Shown: positions 42,351 through 51,215 of the stretch, piece after piece
Position numbering within the stretch: position 1 is the stretch's first letter
Layout: each line of letters opens with the position of its first letter
DNA from: CAZLDI01 sp964558415
GTDB lineage: Bacteria; Chloroflexota; Dehalococcoidia; SM23-28-2; RBG-16-64-32
NCBI GenBank assembly: GCA_964558415.1
Contig: CAZLDI010000008.1
Coordinates: 1-64,000, forward strand
DNA length: 64,000 nucleotides
Direction: 5' to 3'
The notes under the pieces: model-generated
The model's database searches: none
Told to the model about the DNA's origin: nothing
The model's input: only the letters and a program-made list of their open reading frames with translations
Translations under genes and position numbers: made by a program

Positions 42351-43187
42351 TCACGAGGCGGGCAGCGGCTCCCAATACCGCCGTCCCTCACCCGTTAGCA
42401 CGCGGCCGAACGTGAGGCCGGGGAAGTGCGCGGCTGTCACCAGCGCGCCTGTGCTCTCGGCTTCTCTGGCGACGATTTCCTGAGATCGTCTTGCCAGCTT
42501 CGGGTCCATGTCGCCCATGCCGGACCATTCGGTCTCTTCGAGCTGCACGGGGCAACTGATCGCGTCGCCGAGAATGAAGGCGCGCTCACTGCCGGACGAT
42601 AGGACGATGCTGGCGTGTCCCGGTGTGTGGCCGGGTGTGGCGATGACATTGATTCCGGGCGCGATGGCGGCGCCTCCGTCAGCAGGCTCGAAGCGCTCTG
42701 AGATCGCCCCGAACATCGCCGCGAAATCGAAATCTGTCCCGGGGACCGTGGACTTGAAATTGCGCCAGAACTTGTCCTCGTCCGACGTCCAGCGATAGGT
42801 GGCGTTCGGGAAGGTCGCGCGATAGCCGTTGTCAGACGGGAGGGCCACATTGCCGCAGTGGTCGACGTGAAGGTGTGTGATGAAGACGGTATCGATCTCC
42901 TCCGGCTTGACGCCGGCTGCCGCGAGTTCGCCCAGGAGCGCGCCCCCGGTGAATATGTACATCTTGGCGGGGCCCAGTCCGGTATCGATCAGGATGCGCC
43001 GGTCGCCGGAGCGGACGAGGAAGCAGGAGAAGGGGAAGACCACGTTTCCCTCATGGTCCAGCCAGCGCTTATGGGGCTCCCATTGCTCTTTTGAGGTGCC
43101 TGTGAAATAGACCGTGCCGGGGACCTTGGAGTCGCCGTCCGAGAGGACGAGGACTTCGAGATCGCCGATCTTGAACGTGTTGGGCAT
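42351..43187 (-). CDS. Metallo-beta-lactamase-fold hydrolase (lactonase-like)
   Basis: 278 residues from ATG 43187 (GAGG upstream). Zinc motifs are ITHLHVDHCGN (HxHxDH), the His of ATPGHTPGHAS, the Asp of FILGDAI and a C-terminal His in VTAAHFPG. The pattern fits the AHL-lactonase/YtnP-like branch of MBL proteins, but the substrate is open. The longer frame to 43571 runs antisense into imuB and is unlikely. The gene is divergent from imuB, with an SOS promoter between. Confidence 0.86.
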   Translation of the reverse strand: MPNTFKIGDLEVLVLSDGDSKVPGTVYFTGTSKEQWEPHKRWLDHEGNVVFPFSCFLVRSGDRRILIDTGLGPAKMYIFTGGALLGELAAAGVKPEEIDTVFITHLHVDHCGNVALPSDNGYRATFPNATYRWTSDEDKFWRNFKSTVPGTDFDFAAMFGAISERFEPADGGAAIAPGINVIATPGHTPGHASIVLSSGSERAFILGDAISCPVQLEETEWSGMGDMDPKLARRSQEIVAREAESTGALVTAAHFPGLTFGRVLTGEGRRYWEPLPAS

Positions 43188-43262
43188 GGGGCCTCGCTTT
43201 CGCTTGTGAGTGCGTGCGAGTTGGCATGATAACAGAGGACAGTGGCTGGTGCAGACAAGGCC

Positions 43263-43291
43263 TTGACGAAGCGAACTAATGTTCGTATCTT
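43263..43291 (+). promoter_or_regulatory. imuB promoter with LexA box in the spacer
   Basis: TTGACG (43263-43268), exactly 17 bases, then TATCTT (43286-43291). The spacer contains the palindromic arms of CGAACTAATGTTCG (43272-43285), which fits the LexA box of Bacillus-type bacteria (GAAC-N4-GTTC). LexA bound here would block RNA polymerase directly. Confidence 0.8.
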
Positions 43292-43309
43292 GGGCCAGGA
43301 GGTCGCCTG

Positions 43310-44509
43310 TTGCGTATCGCTTGTGTCCACATCCCCCGTTTCGCCGTAGAGGCTGAACGTCAGCGCCGGTCAGATATCGCTTCGCGGCTGATTCTTCTCG
43401 GCGAAGCGACGGTACTGGACTGTTCGCTGGGCGCAGACGCTTCCGGCGTGAAGTGGGGGATGCGGATGTCCGAAGCGATCGGGTTGTGTCCGCAGGCGCT
43501 GGTGCTGCCGCCGGACGTCCCGCACTACGAGCGGCGTTTCGAGGAGATACTGGACTTCCTGGAGGAGGCAAGCCCGGAAGTAGAGCCTGCCTGCCGGCAG
43601 GCGGGGGCGCCCGGGCTGGGAATCGCCTGCCTGTCCCTTGATGGCCTGCCGGTGGATGTGGACACGCTCGCCGAAGAGTTGATCGCCGCGCTGCACCAGA
43701 GGTTGGAGTTCATGGCCTCGGTGGGCGTCGCGGACGGGAAGTTCGCGGCGCGGACGGCTGCCTGCATTACGAGGCCGGGAGCGACGAAAGTGGTCCCGGC
43801 CGGGGATGAGGCCGCGTTTCTTTCGCCGCTGTCGGTCGATCTTTTGCCAGCAGACGAGGCGATGCGCTGGCGGCTTCAGATGCTGGGGCTGGAGACGCTT
43901 GGCGACATCGCGCGGCTACCGCTGGGGGCGTTTCAGGCGCAGTTCGGCCCGCAGGGGAAGCGCTGCTGGGAGCTGGCGCAGGGCATGGACTGCGAGCCCC
44001 TGCGGCCGCGGATCCGTGAGCGGACGGTAGTGCGCAGGCTACAGATGCCCGCGCCGGCGGTGAGCCTGGACGCGATCCTGATGGGCCTGGAGAGGCTGGT
44101 CTTCGCGGCTTACGGAGACCCGGCGCGCGGTGGACGCTGGGTACGGAAGGCGGTAGTGCGGGCGACGCTGGACAGGGGTGGCTCCTGGGACCTGCCGGTG
44201 CCCTTCCGGGAGGCGCTGGCGAACCCCGGGGATGCCTGGTTCGCCGTAAAAGCGGCAGTTGTGCGCAGGCCCCCGGAGCGGCCGGTGGAGGAGCTTGAAG
44301 TGGAGCTTGTTGGCCTGAGCGGAGAGTCCGGCAAGCAGGCCGGAATGTTTGATGGGAAGGGCAAGCTGTGGAGGCAGGTGGAGGAAGCAGTACGCCAGCT
44401 CGGCACGCAACAGGAGCGTCCAGTCGTAGGGAAAGTGGTTCTGCTGGAGCCGTGGTCGCGCATACCTGAGCGGCGTTCCGCGCTGGCTGAGTTCGGAAGT
44501 GAAGTTTAA
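43310..44509 (+). CDS. imuB: ImuB-like Y-family polymerase homologue (inactive)
   Basis: 399 residues from TTG 43310 (AGGAGG 7 bases upstream). The protein is Y-family by its fold (SEAIGLCPQALVLPPDVPHYERRF), but both catalytic carboxylate motifs are changed. The first Asp is absent in IACVHIPRFAVEAER, and the SxDE motif reads SLDGLP. This is the mark of ImuB, which bridges the beta clamp and DnaE2. A clamp-binding-like QAGMFD lies near residue 343. The promoter has a LexA box, as does dnaE2. No ImuA is in the window. Confidence 0.87.
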   Translation: MRIACVHIPRFAVEAERQRRSDIASRLILLGEATVLDCSLGADASGVKWGMRMSEAIGLCPQALVLPPDVPHYERRFEEILDFLEEASPEVEPACRQAGAPGLGIACLSLDGLPVDVDTLAEELIAALHQRLEFMASVGVADGKFAARTAACITRPGATKVVPAGDEAAFLSPLSVDLLPADEAMRWRLQMLGLETLGDIARLPLGAFQAQFGPQGKRCWELAQGMDCEPLRPRIRERTVVRRLQMPAPAVSLDAILMGLERLVFAAYGDPARGGRWVRKAVVRATLDRGGSWDLPVPFREALANPGDAWFAVKAAVVRRPPERPVEELEVELVGLSGESGKQAGMFDGKGKLWRQVEEAVRQLGTQQERPVVGKVVLLEPWSRIPERRSALAEFGSEV

Positions 44510-44538
44510 AGTAATGTATATCAGGTCAGGAGTGTCGC

Positions 44539-44811
44539 TTGGGACGGATGATCCGTAAACAGATATACATCAAGCGCGAGCAAGAAGAGATGTTGAAACG
44601 CCGCTCCCGGGAACTGGGAGTAACAGAAGCAGACATTATCCGGCAGGGCTTGGACGAAGTGCTGAGCCGGGGCAGTTCCGACGGTGAGAGACTGAAAGCG
44701 TGGCAAAAAGAGCTTGCGTTCATGAAGGAACGCGCGAAGAAGCGCGTCCCTCAGACCGGGCGGGACTGGACTCGCGACGAACTGTATGAAGAACGACTTG
44801 GGATGCTCTGA
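44539..44811 (+). CDS. Ribbon-helix-helix (CopG-like) protein
   Basis: 90 residues. TTG 44539 is preferred to ATG 44548 because AGGAG lies 6 bases before it. The RHH domain (KQIYIKREQEEMLKRRSRELG, then TEADIIRQGLDEVL) is at the N-terminus. A basic linker and a charged tail (RDWTRDELYEERLGML) follow, similar to antitoxin tails. No toxin gene is next to it. It lies 29 bases after imuB, in the same direction, and overlaps nothing. It could be an orphan antitoxin or a regulator of the mutagenesis cassette. Confidence 0.75.
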   Translation: MGRMIRKQIYIKREQEEMLKRRSRELGVTEADIIRQGLDEVLSRGSSDGERLKAWQKELAFMKERAKKRVPQTGRDWTRDELYEERLGML

Positions 44812-44824
44812 TCTGGGCGCGGTT

Positions 44825-45103
44825 ATGAATGCCGCTGCTGTGAGCGCTGCCCGGCTGAAACCGCTGCACTGGCCCCTGCGGGTCAGAGTTGATGCGGACA
44901 AAGAAGGTCAACCCGTCGCCGTGCACCTCTTGGAGCGGCGGGTGGTGGTCGAATCCGTGCTCGAAACCTGGCGCATCGACGATGAGTGGTGGCGGGACCG
45001 GCCGGTCAGCCGCCTGTATTTCCGGGCGCTCCTTGAGGACGGCCGGGTGGTGGACGTGTATCGCGCACTCGCGAGCGGCCGCTGGTTCAGGCAAGCGTAC
45101 TAG
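44825..45103 (+). CDS. DUF6504-like protein linked to imuB/dnaE2
   Basis: 92 residues from ATG 44825. The core (LRVRVDADKEGQPVAVHLLE, then VVVESVLETWRIDDEWW and VDVYRALASGRWFRQAY) matches the short proteins that accompany dnaE2 and imuB in many Actinobacteria and Chloroflexota. The molecular role is unknown. A longer start at ATG 44786 would overlap the RHH gene. No ribosome site is obvious for any start. The position supports one SOS unit with imuB. Confidence 0.6.
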   Translation: MNAAAVSAARLKPLHWPLRVRVDADKEGQPVAVHLLERRVVVESVLETWRIDDEWWRDRPVSRLYFRALLEDGRVVDVYRALASGRWFRQAY

Positions 45104-45164
45104 CCCCGCCAATCAGCCTAACTGTTTCGTATGATGGAAGCCGTGACTCACTTACCGCAAGGCC

Positions 45165-45854
45165 ATGCTCATCGATCTCGACGATACGATCCTCGATGAC
45201 AGTAGCAGCGTAGACGACTGTTGGTGGGAGGCCTGCACCCGGGGAACGCAGCAGCTCGACGGGACCGATGCCACAACCTTACTCGCTGCGATCGAGACAC
45301 ATCGCGATTGGTTCTGGTCGGACCCCGAGCGGCACCAGGAGGGCCGGCTGGACCTGCGAGCGGCTTCGCGGGGGATCGTTCAAGCAGCGCTCGAGGGACT
45401 CGGATACGACCTCCCGGAACTGGCGCGGGAGATCGCGGAGTCCTACCGGGATTTGAGAGAGGAGCGCCTGCGGCCGTTCCCCGGCGCAATCGAAGCGTTA
45501 CAGGCACTTCGCTCGCGCGGTGTGCGCTTGGGGATGATCACAAACGGCAGCGCAGCCGGCCAGCGGGCAAAGATAGAGCGCTTCGGGTTGGAGCAGTACT
45601 TCGATTACGTCCTGGTTGAGGGTGAGTTTGGCCTGGGGAAGCCGCACCGAGAGGTGTATGAGGTCGCGCTGAAGGCGGTGGATGCGGCGCCGGCGCAGGC
45701 GTGGTGCGTGGGAGATAACCTGGAGTGGGACGTTGGCGCGCCGCAGCGGCTGGGGATATACGGCGTTTGGGTGGACGCCCGGCTGGAGGGATTGCCGGAG
45801 GGTACAGCGGTGCGGCCGGACCGCGTTGTCTGCGCGCTGCGCGAGCTAATTTAG
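45165..45854 (+). CDS. HAD-superfamily phosphatase (YjjG-like)
   Basis: 229 residues. HAD motif I is IDLDDTILDD (nucleophile and general-acid Asp), motif II MITNGS, motif III Lys in GLGKPHREVYE, and motif IV GDNLEWDVG. The cap lies between motifs I and II. The family includes nucleotide and sugar-phosphate phosphatases, and YjjG is linked to clearing damaged nucleotides, which would fit the mutagenesis setting, but this is only suggestive. It starts at ATG 45165 with no strong ribosome site. Confidence 0.85.
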   Translation: MLIDLDDTILDDSSSVDDCWWEACTRGTQQLDGTDATTLLAAIETHRDWFWSDPERHQEGRLDLRAASRGIVQAALEGLGYDLPELAREIAESYRDLREERLRPFPGAIEALQALRSRGVRLGMITNGSAAGQRAKIERFGLEQYFDYVLVEGEFGLGKPHREVYEVALKAVDAAPAQAWCVGDNLEWDVGAPQRLGIYGVWVDARLEGLPEGTAVRPDRVVCALRELI

Positions 45855-45867
45855 TGTCAGCGGCCGG

Positions 45868-45895
45868 TTGACGATAAGAACGTACGTTCTATACC
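45868..45895 (+). promoter_or_regulatory. dnaE2 promoter with LexA box in the spacer
   Basis: TTGACG (45868-45873), 16 bases, TATACC (45890-45895). The spacer and the edge of the -10 form a perfect 14-bp palindrome, AGAACGTACGTTCT (45877-45890), with the LexA core GAAC-N4-GTTC. The layout is the same as at imuB (43263). Confidence 0.85.
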
Positions 45896-45940
45896 TTCTA
45901 CTTCGGGAGCCATTCAATTCAGTTTCGGTAACGGTTACCT

Positions 45941-48900
45941 ATGAGGCATCAAGCAGCCTACGCTGAACTTCACGCTCACTCCAATTTCTCCTTCCTCGAA
46001 GGCGCGTCGCACATCGAGGAGATGGTGCTGCGGGCGAGCGAGCTGGGTTACGAGACGCTGGCGCTTACGGACCACGATGGTCTGCACGGGGCGATGGAGT
46101 TCGCTCAGTGCGCGAAAGCGTGGGGGCTGCGTCCGATAACAGGAGCGGAGATCACGCTTGCAAGCGGCTATCACCTGACGCTGCTCTGCGAGACGCCGGG
46201 CGGGTACGCCAACCTCTGCCGGCTGCTGACGCACGCGCACCTGGACCACGAGCGCGGGAAGCCGCGTGTGGAGCCGGACTTCCTGGCTGAGCACGCAGAG
46301 GGCCTGATCGCGCTCTCTGGATGCCGGAGAGGGCAGGTCGCATCACTAGTCGCGGCCGGGCGGAACCGCGAAGCGGCGGGCGGCCTCCGCCGCTTCGCGC
46401 AGTGGTTTCCGGGCAGCTTTTTCGTCGAGCTGCAGAACAACCTGGTCTATGGGGACGTCCGTCGCAACCGGTCGCTGGCGGACTTGGCGGAATCTCTGGG
46501 CTTGGGTGTCGTCGCGACCGGCAACGTCCACTATCACGAGCGGGAGCGCCACCGACTCCAGGACGTGCTCGTTGCGATCAAGCACCGGACGACGCTGGAA
46601 GCCAGCCACCGGCTGCGCCGAGAGAACTCTGAGTACCACCTGAAGCCTCCCGGCGAGATGGCGGAGTTGTTCCGCGATTATCCAGAAGCGATCGCGAATA
46701 CGTTGCGCATCGCCGAGCGCTGCACGTTCGACCTGACGCGCGACCTGGACTATCGCTTTCCGGACTGCCCGGTGCCGGAGGGCGAGACGCCGGAGTCCTA
46801 CCTGCGCAAACTCTGCCGGCAAGAAGCGTCCTACAGATACCCTAACTTTAGCGGCGAAGTGGAGGAGCGCCTCGAACGTGAGCTGGCGCTTGTGGAGAAG
46901 CATGGGCTCTCCGGCTTTTTTCTTATCCACCGGGAGATACTGCAACTGGCGGAACAGGTTGCGCGGGAGGTGAAGGGGCGCCCATACCACGGGCCGCCGG
47001 GGCGCGGCCGCGGTTCGTCGGTGGGGTCAATCATCTGCTATCTGATCGGCCTCTCGCACATCGACCCGATTGCCAACAACCTCTTCCTTGGGCGCTTCCT
47101 GAACGACGAGATGGCCTCCGTGCCCGACATCGATCTGGACTTCCCGCGCGACGTCCGCGAGAAGCTGATGCTCCGCGTCTACGAGCACTTCGGGCGCGAC
47201 AATGTGGGGCTGACGGCGATGTTCCCCACGTACCGGATGCGCAGCGCGGTGCGGGAGGTGGGGAAGGCGCTGGGACTGCCCCCGGCGGAGCTCGACCGGC
47301 TGGCGAAAGCGAGCGACGGAGGCTCCGCGAAGCACATCCGTGAAGAGATGGGGCGCCTGGACCACTACCGCGATCGGGTGAACGCGCCCCTCTGGCGCCA
47401 CCTGGTGGAGTTGTCGGAGCAGATCGCCCGCTTCCCGCGCCACGTCAGCCAGCATGTGGGCGGGATAGTCATCTCGTCGCGGCCACTGATTGAGATGGTG
47501 CCGCTGGAGCAGTCCGCAATGGAGGGGCGAGTGCTGATCCAGTGGGACAAAGACTCCGTGGACGACGCGCGTATGATCAAGATCGATTTCCTCGCGCTGG
47601 GGATGCTCTCCGCGGTGGATGAGACGCTGGAGCTGATCGAGGAGCAGCGGGGGAAGCGCATCGACCTTTCGCGCATCGACTTCAACGATGAGCGCGTGTA
47701 CGACAGCATCTGCGCGGCGGATACGATGGGCGTCTTCCAGATAGAGTCGCGGGCGCAGATGCAGACGCTGCCGCGGGTGCGGCCGCGATCGCTGGAGGAC
47801 CTGACGGTGCAGGTGGCGATCATCCGCCCCGGGCCAATCGTTGGCGGGTCCGTGAACCCGTACATCAACCGTCGCATGGGGAAGGAGCCCGTAGTCTTCG
47901 ACCACCCATCTCTGGAGCCCGTGCTGGGCGAGACGCTGGGGGTAATTCTCTACCAGGAGCAGGTTCTTCAGGTCGCCATGGCTCTCGCCGGGTTTACGGC
48001 CGGGCAGGCGGAGAGCCTGCGGCGGGCGATGAGCCGGAAACGCTCGAAGGAGGCGATCGCGCAGCTGAAAGAGCAGTTCGTGCAGGGAGCTCTGGCCGCT
48101 GGCGTCTCGCAGCACGCGGCGGAGGCGGTGTTCCAGAAGATCGCGGGGTTCGCGGAGTTTGGCTTTCCCAAGGCGCACGCCGCCGCCTTCGGCCTGCTGG
48201 CGTATCAGACGGCGTGGCTGCGCACGTACTATCCGGCGGAGTCTCTCTGCGCGCTCTTCAACGCGCAGCCGATGGGCTTCTACGCGCCGCACGTGCTGGT
48301 GAACGACGGCAAGCGCCACGGCGTGGAGGTGCTGCCGCCGGACATCAACAAGAGCGACGCCAACTGCACGATTGAAGACATATCGCCCCGCCTTTTTGTA
48401 GGGGCGACTCTTGGTGGGGTGGTGGAGGATGGGCGTGGCGAGTCGCCCTGGGGTGGTGTGGGGTCAGGCGCTGTGCGCATTGGACTGCGTTACGTGAAGG
48501 GGCTGAGCGAGACAGTCGCGCGGGAGTTTCAGGCCGCGCGTGGGGAGAACGGGTTCCACTCGCTGTTCGAGTTCCTGGAGCGGACGCGCCTCAGGCGGGA
48601 AGTGATCGAGAACCTGATCGCCTGCGGGGCGTTCGACGGCTTCGGGTTGGAGCGTCGCGAGCTACTGTGGCAGTTGGGGCTTCTCTACCGCGCCGAAGGG
48701 AGAAACGCGGTACAGCGCCAGCTTGCTATGCCGCTACTCACTGAGCAAGACATGATCGCCCTGGCGCCGATGTCGCCGTGGGAGCGCATGGTCGCGGATT
48801 ACTCGGTCCTGGGCCTCACCGCAAACGCGCACCCGATGGCGTTTTTGCGCCCGGGGCTGAACGAAGGCGTGGCGACCAGTGGCATGGTGGCGTCGATGCC

Positions 48901-49210
48901 TGACGGCGCGCAGCTTGAGGTTGCAGGATTGGTGGTCTGCCGTCAGCAACCGGGGACGGCCAAGGGGTTCACCTTCCTGGTGCTGGAGGACGAATTCGGT
49001 CTGGTGAACGTCATCGTGAAGCCGGACCTGTATGAGAGACAGAGAGCGATCGTGCGCGCAGAGCCGTTCGTCGTGGTGAAGGGAGAGCTACAGCGCCGAG
49101 ACGGGATCACGAACCTGATAGCTGGATGGTTCACACCGATGCGAGTGAGTGGCGAGCTGTCGCCGGCGTCCCATAACTTCGGGCACGGCGGCCACGGCGG
49201 GCGGCGTTGA
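45941..49210 (+). CDS. dnaE2: Error-prone DNA polymerase DnaE2
   Basis: 1089 residues of the C-family alpha-subunit type lacking an exonuclease. It starts with a PHP domain (YAELHAHSNFSFLEGASH). The catalytic Asp motif is SVPDIDLDFPRDVR. Palm and fingers follow (HVSQHVGGIVISS, KIDFLALGMLS, GVFQIESRAQMQ, FGFPKAHAAAFGLLAYQTAW). The C-terminus has an OB-fold (LVNVIVKPDLYERQ). It does translesion synthesis together with ImuB after DNA damage, and its promoter holds a LexA box. Confidence 0.95.
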   Translation: MRHQAAYAELHAHSNFSFLEGASHIEEMVLRASELGYETLALTDHDGLHGAMEFAQCAKAWGLRPITGAEITLASGYHLTLLCETPGGYANLCRLLTHAHLDHERGKPRVEPDFLAEHAEGLIALSGCRRGQVASLVAAGRNREAAGGLRRFAQWFPGSFFVELQNNLVYGDVRRNRSLADLAESLGLGVVATGNVHYHERERHRLQDVLVAIKHRTTLEASHRLRRENSEYHLKPPGEMAELFRDYPEAIANTLRIAERCTFDLTRDLDYRFPDCPVPEGETPESYLRKLCRQEASYRYPNFSGEVEERLERELALVEKHGLSGFFLIHREILQLAEQVAREVKGRPYHGPPGRGRGSSVGSIICYLIGLSHIDPIANNLFLGRFLNDEMASVPDIDLDFPRDVREKLMLRVYEHFGRDNVGLTAMFPTYRMRSAVREVGKALGLPPAELDRLAKASDGGSAKHIREEMGRLDHYRDRVNAPLWRHLVELSEQIARFPRHVSQHVGGIVISSRPLIEMVPLEQSAMEGRVLIQWDKDSVDDARMIKIDFLALGMLSAVDETLELIEEQRGKRIDLSRIDFNDERVYDSICAADTMGVFQIESRAQMQTLPRVRPRSLEDLTVQVAIIRPGPIVGGSVNPYINRRMGKEPVVFDHPSLEPVLGETLGVILYQEQVLQVAMALAGFTAGQAESLRRAMSRKRSKEAIAQLKEQFVQGALAAGVSQHAAEAVFQKIAGFAEFGFPKAHAAAFGLLAYQTAWLRTYYPAESLCALFNAQPMGFYAPHVLVNDGKRHGVEVLPPDINKSDANCTIEDISPRLFVGATLGGVVEDGRGESPWGGVGSGAVRIGLRYVKGLSETVAREFQAARGENGFHSLFEFLERTRLRREVIENLIACGAFDGFGLERRELLWQLGLLYRAEGRNAVQRQLAMPLLTEQDMIALAPMSPWERMVADYSVLGLTANAHPMAFLRPGLNEGVATSGMVASMPDGAQLEVAGLVVCRQQPGTAKGFTFLVLEDEFGLVNVIVKPDLYERQRAIVRAEPFVVVKGELQRRDGITNLIAGWFTPMRVSGELSPASHNFGHGGHGGRR

Positions 49211-49307
49211 GTGTCAGGCTGACCCCGCCGACCGCCAACAGCCTGACGGGAACGCCACCATTGCGTTATCCTTTGCCTCCAGACGAACGATTAAGGAGGA
49301 TACCGCC

Positions 49308-50015
49308 ATGACTTCGCAATGGGATTCAGTCAGCGTAAAAGAAGGCTCAATGCGCTGCTACGTGAGCGCGCCTGCCGTGGCAGGCCCGGTTCCGGCTGTG
49401 GTCGTGATCCAGCACGCCGGCGGGGTTGACGACTTCGTGCGGGGGATGTGCGACCGATTCGCCGCCGAAGGCTACCTGGCCGCCGCGCCGGACCTCTACC
49501 ACCGCGAAGACCCCAATTCCAGCGACGACGCCATGATGCGCATGAGCCGTCTGCGAGACGCGAACATCGTGCCGGACGTGAACGCCGCCGTAGAGCATGT
49601 AAAGGGGCTATCCGAAGCCCGGGCAGACCGCATTGGTATTACCGGCTACTGCATGGGCGGCCGCGTGACCTACCTGATGGCCGCTCGCAATCCGGACCTG
49701 AAAGCGGCGGTCGTCTGCTGGGGCGGCAACATCATGGTTCCGTGGGGCGAGGGCCCGGCGCCCTTCGATCTCACCGAGAGCATCGGCTGCCCGGTGTTCG
49801 GGCTCTTCGGCGAGGACGACCCGAACCCCAACCCGGTCGACGTGGCGAAGATCGATGCCGAGATGACGCGCCTGGGCAAGGCGCACCAGTTCCATTCCTA
49901 CGCCGGCGCCGGGCACGCGTTCATGAATGCGGGTCGCCCCAGCTATCGTGAGCAGGCCACGACCGACGCTTGGGAGAAGACCCTGGGCTGGTTCGACCGC
50001 TACCTGAGGGCATGA
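49308..50015 (+). CDS. Dienelactone hydrolase family protein
   Basis: An alpha/beta hydrolase of 235 residues. The Cys nucleophile is in GITGYCMGGRVTY (Cys115). The acid is in LFGEDDPNP, and the His is in GAGHAFMN. The N-terminus shows VVVIQHAGGVDDFVRG. Such enzymes open dienelactones in aromatic degradation or act on other lactones and esters. ATG 49308 has AAGGAGG upstream. The following small gene overlaps it (ATGA). Confidence 0.9.
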   Translation: MTSQWDSVSVKEGSMRCYVSAPAVAGPVPAVVVIQHAGGVDDFVRGMCDRFAAEGYLAAAPDLYHREDPNSSDDAMMRMSRLRDANIVPDVNAAVEHVKGLSEARADRIGITGYCMGGRVTYLMAARNPDLKAAVVCWGGNIMVPWGEGPAPFDLTESIGCPVFGLFGEDDPNPNPVDVAKIDAEMTRLGKAHQFHSYAGAGHAFMNAGRPSYREQATTDAWEKTLGWFDRYLRA

Positions 50016-50299
50016 CGGAAGACGCCCCGACCCTAAAATGCGTGATCGCCTGGTCCGAGCGCCGGAATTTGTGCGACCTCGTCGGTGCGGTCTTGTCCGC
50101 GAGGGTCGGACTAGAGCAGGTTCGGCGCGCTGGAGACGACTCGTTCCTGGCGTACACAATCGCGTCTCCTGCCGAGCTCAGGAACTGGGTGGCCGAAGCG
50201 CTTGAGGCAGGCGAGTCGGTGCTGGTGGTTGATTTCGAGAAATGGTCAGGAAGCGGGCCGGGTGTGGACGCCGAGTGGCTACTACGGCGCGGCCATTAA
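50012..50299 (+). CDS. Small protein of unknown function, coupled to the dienelactone hydrolase
   Basis: 95 residues. ATG 50012 overlaps the upstream stop (ATGA). The sequence (LKCVIAWSERRNLCDLVGAV, FLAYTIASPAELRNWVAEAL, SVLVVDFEKWSGSGPGVDAEW) looks like a soluble alpha/beta domain. I do not recognise the family. The longer frame from 49970 overlaps the hydrolase and is unlikely. Confidence 0.6.
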   Translation: MTEDAPTLKCVIAWSERRNLCDLVGAVLSARVGLEQVRRAGDDSFLAYTIASPAELRNWVAEALEAGESVLVVDFEKWSGSGPGVDAEWLLRRGH

Positions 50300-50342
50300 A
50301 GTGCCGGAGCTTAGTCGCCGCGCCTGGCGCGAACCGCGCTCC

Positions 50343-51215
50343 TCAACGCGCCTGGGCTCGTGAGACCGCCAGTTCCACGGCTCGCCTGACGTATTCCTTC
50401 GTCAGGTGTAGCCGGTATTCGGCCGAGGCGTGAAGGTCACTGACGGCATCCACGCCTTCCGCAGCCTTTTCGGCCGCCGCAGCGATAGTCTCGCCACCCA
50501 GCGGTTTGCCGGTGAGCATTGCCTCGACCTCCGTGGCCCGCGACGGCTTGTACGCGACTCCAGTGAGACCGATGCGCGCTTGCCGGCAAGTCCCGTCGTC
50601 CGCGAGGGTGACGGCGGCGGCCACCCCCACTATGGCGTAGTGGGAGGCTTTGTTGGGCACCTTCAAGTAGGCGCCTCCCGAACGCGCCGGAGGCAGTGGG
50701 AACCGTATCTCCGTCAGTATTTCGTCGGCGCCGAGCGCCGTCGTAAGCATCGCTACGAAGAAATCGTCGGCTTCGACGGTCCGCTGGCCCCCGGGGCCAC
50801 TCGTGCGCATTTGAGCCGCCAGGGCTAAGGCAGCGGCCGGCAGGTCAGCCGCAGGATCAGCGTGCGCGAGACTGCCGCCGATGGTACCTCGATTGCGGAC
50901 CTGCACGTCAGCGACGGCGGCCGCCGTTTCCGGCAGGAGGGGCAGCTTTGCCGCGAGCAGGTCCGACGTCTCCAACATATGATGGGTGGTCAGAGCGCCG
51001 ATGGCGATGGCGCCGTCATCCTCCCGGATGTAGGACAGGCCCGGCAGGCGCCCGATGTCAATGATGTAGCGGGGCTGAGCCAGGCGGAGCTTCATGATGG
51101 GGATCAGGCTCTGTCCCCCGGCTAGTAACTTCGCCTCATCGCCATGCTGACGCAGTAAGGCGAGCGCTTCTTCCGTACTGGTGGGCGCGAAGTACTCGAA
51201 GTCGGCAGAGATCAT
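50343..51215 (-). CDS. coxM: FAD-binding subunit of a xanthine dehydrogenase/CoxM-type hydroxylase
   Basis: 290 residues. FAD-binding motifs are LLAGGQSLIPIMKLR and RGTIGGSLAHADPAADLPA. This is the medium subunit that passes electrons from the Fe-S subunit to an acceptor. ATG 51215 overlaps the large-subunit stop (ATGA), so the three genes S-L-M form one operon. Confidence 0.92.
   Translation of the reverse strand: MISADFEYFAPTSTEEALALLRQHGDEAKLLAGGQSLIPIMKLRLAQPRYIIDIGRLPGLSYIREDDGAIAIGALTTHHMLETSDLLAAKLPLLPETAAAVADVQVRNRGTIGGSLAHADPAADLPAAALALAAQMRTSGPGGQRTVEADDFFVAMLTTALGADEILTEIRFPLPPARSGGAYLKVPNKASHYAIVGVAAAVTLADDGTCRQARIGLTGVAYKPSRATEVEAMLTGKPLGGETIAAAAEKAAEGVDAVSDLHASAEYRLHLTKEYVRRAVELAVSRAQAR

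Noticed and set aside
44539..44811. Complete toxin-antitoxin pair
   Set aside because: Only the RHH protein is present. The neighbour is DUF6504-like, with no toxin motifs.
47027..48319. 430-codon minus-strand ORF
   Set aside because: It is antisense to dnaE2, with His/Arg/Leu-rich composition and no family features.
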